NCBI GenBank assembly: GCA_913044145.1
Contig: CAJWOD010000065.1
Location: 1 to 7,459, forward strand
Reading direction: 5' to 3'
DNA length: 7,459 nucleotides
From: an uncultured Nitrospina sp.
GTDB taxonomy: Bacteria > Nitrospinota > Nitrospinia > Nitrospinales > VA-1
Shown here in pieces: positions 6,281 through 7,459 of the stretch; the first letter of the stretch is position 1, and every line of letters begins with the position of its first letter. Below the pieces are notes generated by a model. It saw nothing but the letters and a program-made list of their open reading frames with translations. It had not been told where the DNA came from and searched no databases. The translations under genes were made by a program, and so were the position numbers.

Positions 6281-6448
6281 AACAAAACGAAGAGTAACAA
6301 AAATTTTTATTTTTATAAAGAATAAGAGTATAAAGTTTTATTTTTAAAGGAGTAATTTTAAAATTCAAATATGATTAAAACAGGGTTGACATTTTGGTAA
6401 ATTATTTATATATTGAGACCCATTATCAATATCAATAGATACTTGCTG
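6262..6448. other. fur / ferredoxin divergent control region
   Basis: This AT-rich gap carries the ferredoxin promoter (6386-6414), a perfect 12-bp palindrome AATTTTAAAATT (6354-6365) of unknown meaning and part of the tandem repeat. A fur promoter is not clear. The best weak candidate on the minus strand is TTGTTG (6285-6280), 17 bp, TATGCA (6262-6257), which would start transcription near 6250, against the Fur-like repeat. Minus-strand TATACT at 6332-6327 has no good -35. Confidence 0.5.
6386..6414 (+). promoter_or_regulatory. Near-consensus sigma-70 promoter of the ferredoxin gene
   Basis: TTGACA (6386-6391), a 17-bp spacer and TATATT (6409-6414) make the best promoter in the window. The spacer contains the perfect palindrome TAAAT-T-ATTTA (6398-6408), well placed for a repressor to block polymerase. 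Transcription would start near 6421, about 28 bases before the chosen ATG. Confidence 0.75.
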
Positions 6449-6694
6449 ATGTCCAAAAGAATAAAGATTTGTACAGGACCAGGTTGTCGCGCATGGGATG
6501 CGGATTTCATGGCAAAGCGGTTGAAGATTATGGATAAAAAAAACGAAATATTAACAGTTACATGTATGGACAAATGTGGTGGGGGTTGTTCAGTGCGTTT
6601 TAAAGACCACGGTAAAGTATACAAGCTGCGTGAGAGAAGTGAGTTAGTGAATTTGATAAAAGGAAATGGGGAGTCTTTAACCCAAGCCTATTAA
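6449..6694 (+). CDS. [2Fe-2S] thioredoxin-like ferredoxin
   Basis: This small (81-residue) protein of the (2Fe-2S) ferredoxin / NuoE-like thioredoxin-fold family is probably a cytosolic electron carrier or cluster-based sensor. Cluster cysteines are C8 and C13 (CTGPGC) and C39 and C43 (CMDKC). C47 follows in KCGGGC and is a fifth cysteine that could be an alternative ligand or redox-active. The fold begins at once with RIKICTG. The frame is open back to a TTG at 6413, but that lies inside the -10 box, so it cannot be on the transcript. ATG at 6449 is the first good start; TTG at 6443 is a lesser option. No Shine-Dalgarno is visible and the leader is short. It is divergent from fur and followed 74 bp later by a DUF2325 gene on the same strand. 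Its electron partner is not identifiable here. Confidence 0.85.
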   Translation: MSKRIKICTGPGCRAWDADFMAKRLKIMDKKNEILTVTCMDKCGGGCSVRFKDHGKVYKLRERSELVNLIKGNGESLTQAY

Positions 6695-6723
6695 TACAAA
6701 AAAATTTTATTTATTTCAATTTT

Positions 6724-6742
6724 GAGAATAATAATCAATTTC
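6724..6742. promoter_or_regulatory. Fur box upstream of the DUF2325 gene
   Basis: GAGAATAATAATCAATTTC matches the E. coli 19-bp Fur consensus GATAATGATAATCATTATC at 15 positions. It overlaps a possible -35 (TTGAGA, 6722-6727) and the spacer before AATAGT (6746-6751, 18-bp spacing), and ends 26 bp before the gene's ATG, where a bound repressor would block transcription. AT-rich composition raises the chance rate, but this is the best match noticed in the window. Confidence 0.55.
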
Positions 6743-6768
6743 AATAATAGTTTTTAGGAGATAGAATT

Positions 6769-7047
6769 ATGAGTGTTGCAATTATTGGTGGTTTGGACAG
6801 ACTGAAGCGGTCTTATGAAAAAGAATGCAGGGATAGGGGTTTTTATGCAAAAGTTTTTAGTCAGCGCATTCCCAATATGGCTCGTCGCATGGATGGAGTC
6901 AAGCGGATCCTGATTTTTACCGGAACCGTAGCTCACCCTATGGTTACAGAGGCAGTTCGTGTTGCCAAAGAAAATAATATCCCGGTAGATCGTTGCCACT
7001 CTAGCAGTATTTCAGCTTTAAAACGTTGCCTCAACGGTATTAATTAG
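6769..7047 (+). CDS. DUF2325 family protein
   Basis: This is a 92-residue protein of the DUF2325 type, a small alpha/beta (Rossmann-like) family without an established biochemical role. Visible family features are the N-terminal beta-strand and turn SVAIIGG (2-8), a second strand ending in IFTGTVAH (49-56) with H56, and a final helix after RCHSSS (75-80). Cysteines lie at 20, 76 and 87. No signal peptide or membrane segment is present. AGGAG (6756-6760) stands eight bases before the ATG. The probable Fur box at 6724-6742 suggests iron-dependent expression, alone or with the ferredoxin upstream. Its TAG stop forms part of the AGGAGG of the next gene, so it is coupled to the receiver-domain gene. 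The neighbours suggest a part in iron or redox sensing; this is inference. Confidence 0.8.
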   Translation: MSVAIIGGLDRLKRSYEKECRDRGFYAKVFSQRIPNMARRMDGVKRILIFTGTVAHPMVTEAVRVAKENNIPVDRCHSSSISALKRCLNGIN

Positions 7048-7058
7048 GAGGTAATTAT

Positions 7059-7459
7059 ATGACCATTAAGCCCAAAAAAATTCTCCTAATTCATAATAAC
7101 TCCATTGAGAGAGGAAAGTTGGCAATTATGCTATCTCGTTTTGGACATGAGGTACGCTTTTCTTGCGGTAAGGGTTGTACGGATCAAATGTTGATGTCCA
7201 ATGACCTCGTCATTATTGACGATCAGTTGGATAAAAAATCCGGGTTGGATATTATTAATCAAATTTCCAGCAAACTTTGTGAAAAAGTGATTTACTTGGC
7301 CTCACAGCCTTTTTTGGCAGCTTCAAGGGAACTTCAAAATTTAAATAATTTAAATGTTTATGAATGGGTTACTAAACCCGTGGACCCTTTAAAACTGGCC
7401 GTGGTGGTATGTGACTATTTCGTTGAGGCTGCAAATAAACAACACGCTTTACCCAGGTA
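7059..7459 (+). CDS. Degenerate response-regulator receiver protein, 3' end outside window
   Basis: An open frame of 133 codons runs off the window end. The order of elements matches a CheY-like receiver: strand KILLIHN (7-13), DLVIIDDQL (49-57) with phospho-acceptor candidate D54, strand VIYLAS (77-82), and EWVTKPVD (102-109) with the conserved Lys K106 before Pro. The metal-binding acidic pair after the first strand, normally DD, is H12-N13, and the switch Thr/Ser position is A81. Normal phosphorylation is therefore doubtful, and the domain may act as a pseudo-receiver. C36 and C40 form a CGKGC pair. What follows residue 133, such as an output domain, is unseen. AGGAGG (7046-7051) is seven bases before the ATG and overlaps the DUF2325 stop, so the two are co-translated. 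Confidence 0.75.
   Translation, partial: MTIKPKKILLIHNNSIERGKLAIMLSRFGHEVRFSCGKGCTDQMLMSNDLVIIDDQLDKKSGLDIINQISSKLCEKVIYLASQPFLAASRELQNLNNLNVYEWVTKPVDPLKLAVVVCDYFVEAANKQHALPR

Noticed and set aside
6413..6448. Upstream TTG start for the ferredoxin
   Set aside because: It lies within the -10 box of the strong promoter, upstream of the predicted transcription start.
6713..6745. Direct repeat ATTTCAAT (6713-6720 and 6738-6745) flanking the Fur box
   Set aside because: Eight AT-rich bases repeated once are expected by chance here.

Overview
The window is AT-rich bacterial chromosome from what looks like a Gram-negative, respiring organism. The gene set includes a HemW haem chaperone, a haem-ligand bacterioferritin and a Fur regulator. 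The phylum cannot be fixed from this sequence: gene content and style are compatible with a low-GC Nitrospinota or 'deltaproteobacterial' lineage, but that is a guess. No mobile element, CRISPR array, tRNA or rRNA was seen.

Left part (1-4968), housekeeping. A membrane-anchored family 2 glycosyltransferase (+) converges on a minus-strand pair, hemW then mazG, which are 4 bp apart once mazG is given its family-typical start. hemW is divergent from a plus-strand pair, era and map, which overlap by 8 bp. The 91-bp hemW/era divergent gap holds a perfect TATAAT box and a 6-bp inverted repeat.

Right part (4969-7459), iron and redox. A 290-bp regulatory gap with a TTGACA promoter leads to a bacterioferritin. 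It shares a strong bidirectional terminator with a convergent fur gene. Divergent from fur is a short plus-strand series: a [2Fe-2S] thioredoxin-like ferredoxin behind a near-consensus promoter, a DUF2325 protein preceded by a 15/19 match to the Fur box, and a receiver-domain protein cut by the window end. The DUF2325 and receiver genes are tightly coupled, with a Shine-Dalgarno sequence on the stop codon.

The main points for follow-up are these. The bacterioferritin keeps its haem Met52 but has lost two of six ferroxidase ligands (E127 to T, H130 to S). The receiver has lost its acidic pair and conserved Thr. Fur-box-like elements lie before the DUF2325 gene and in the fur leader. Together they suggest a Fur-linked iron/redox locus in which a ferredoxin, a DUF2325 protein and a degenerate receiver may work together; the function of that trio is not established.
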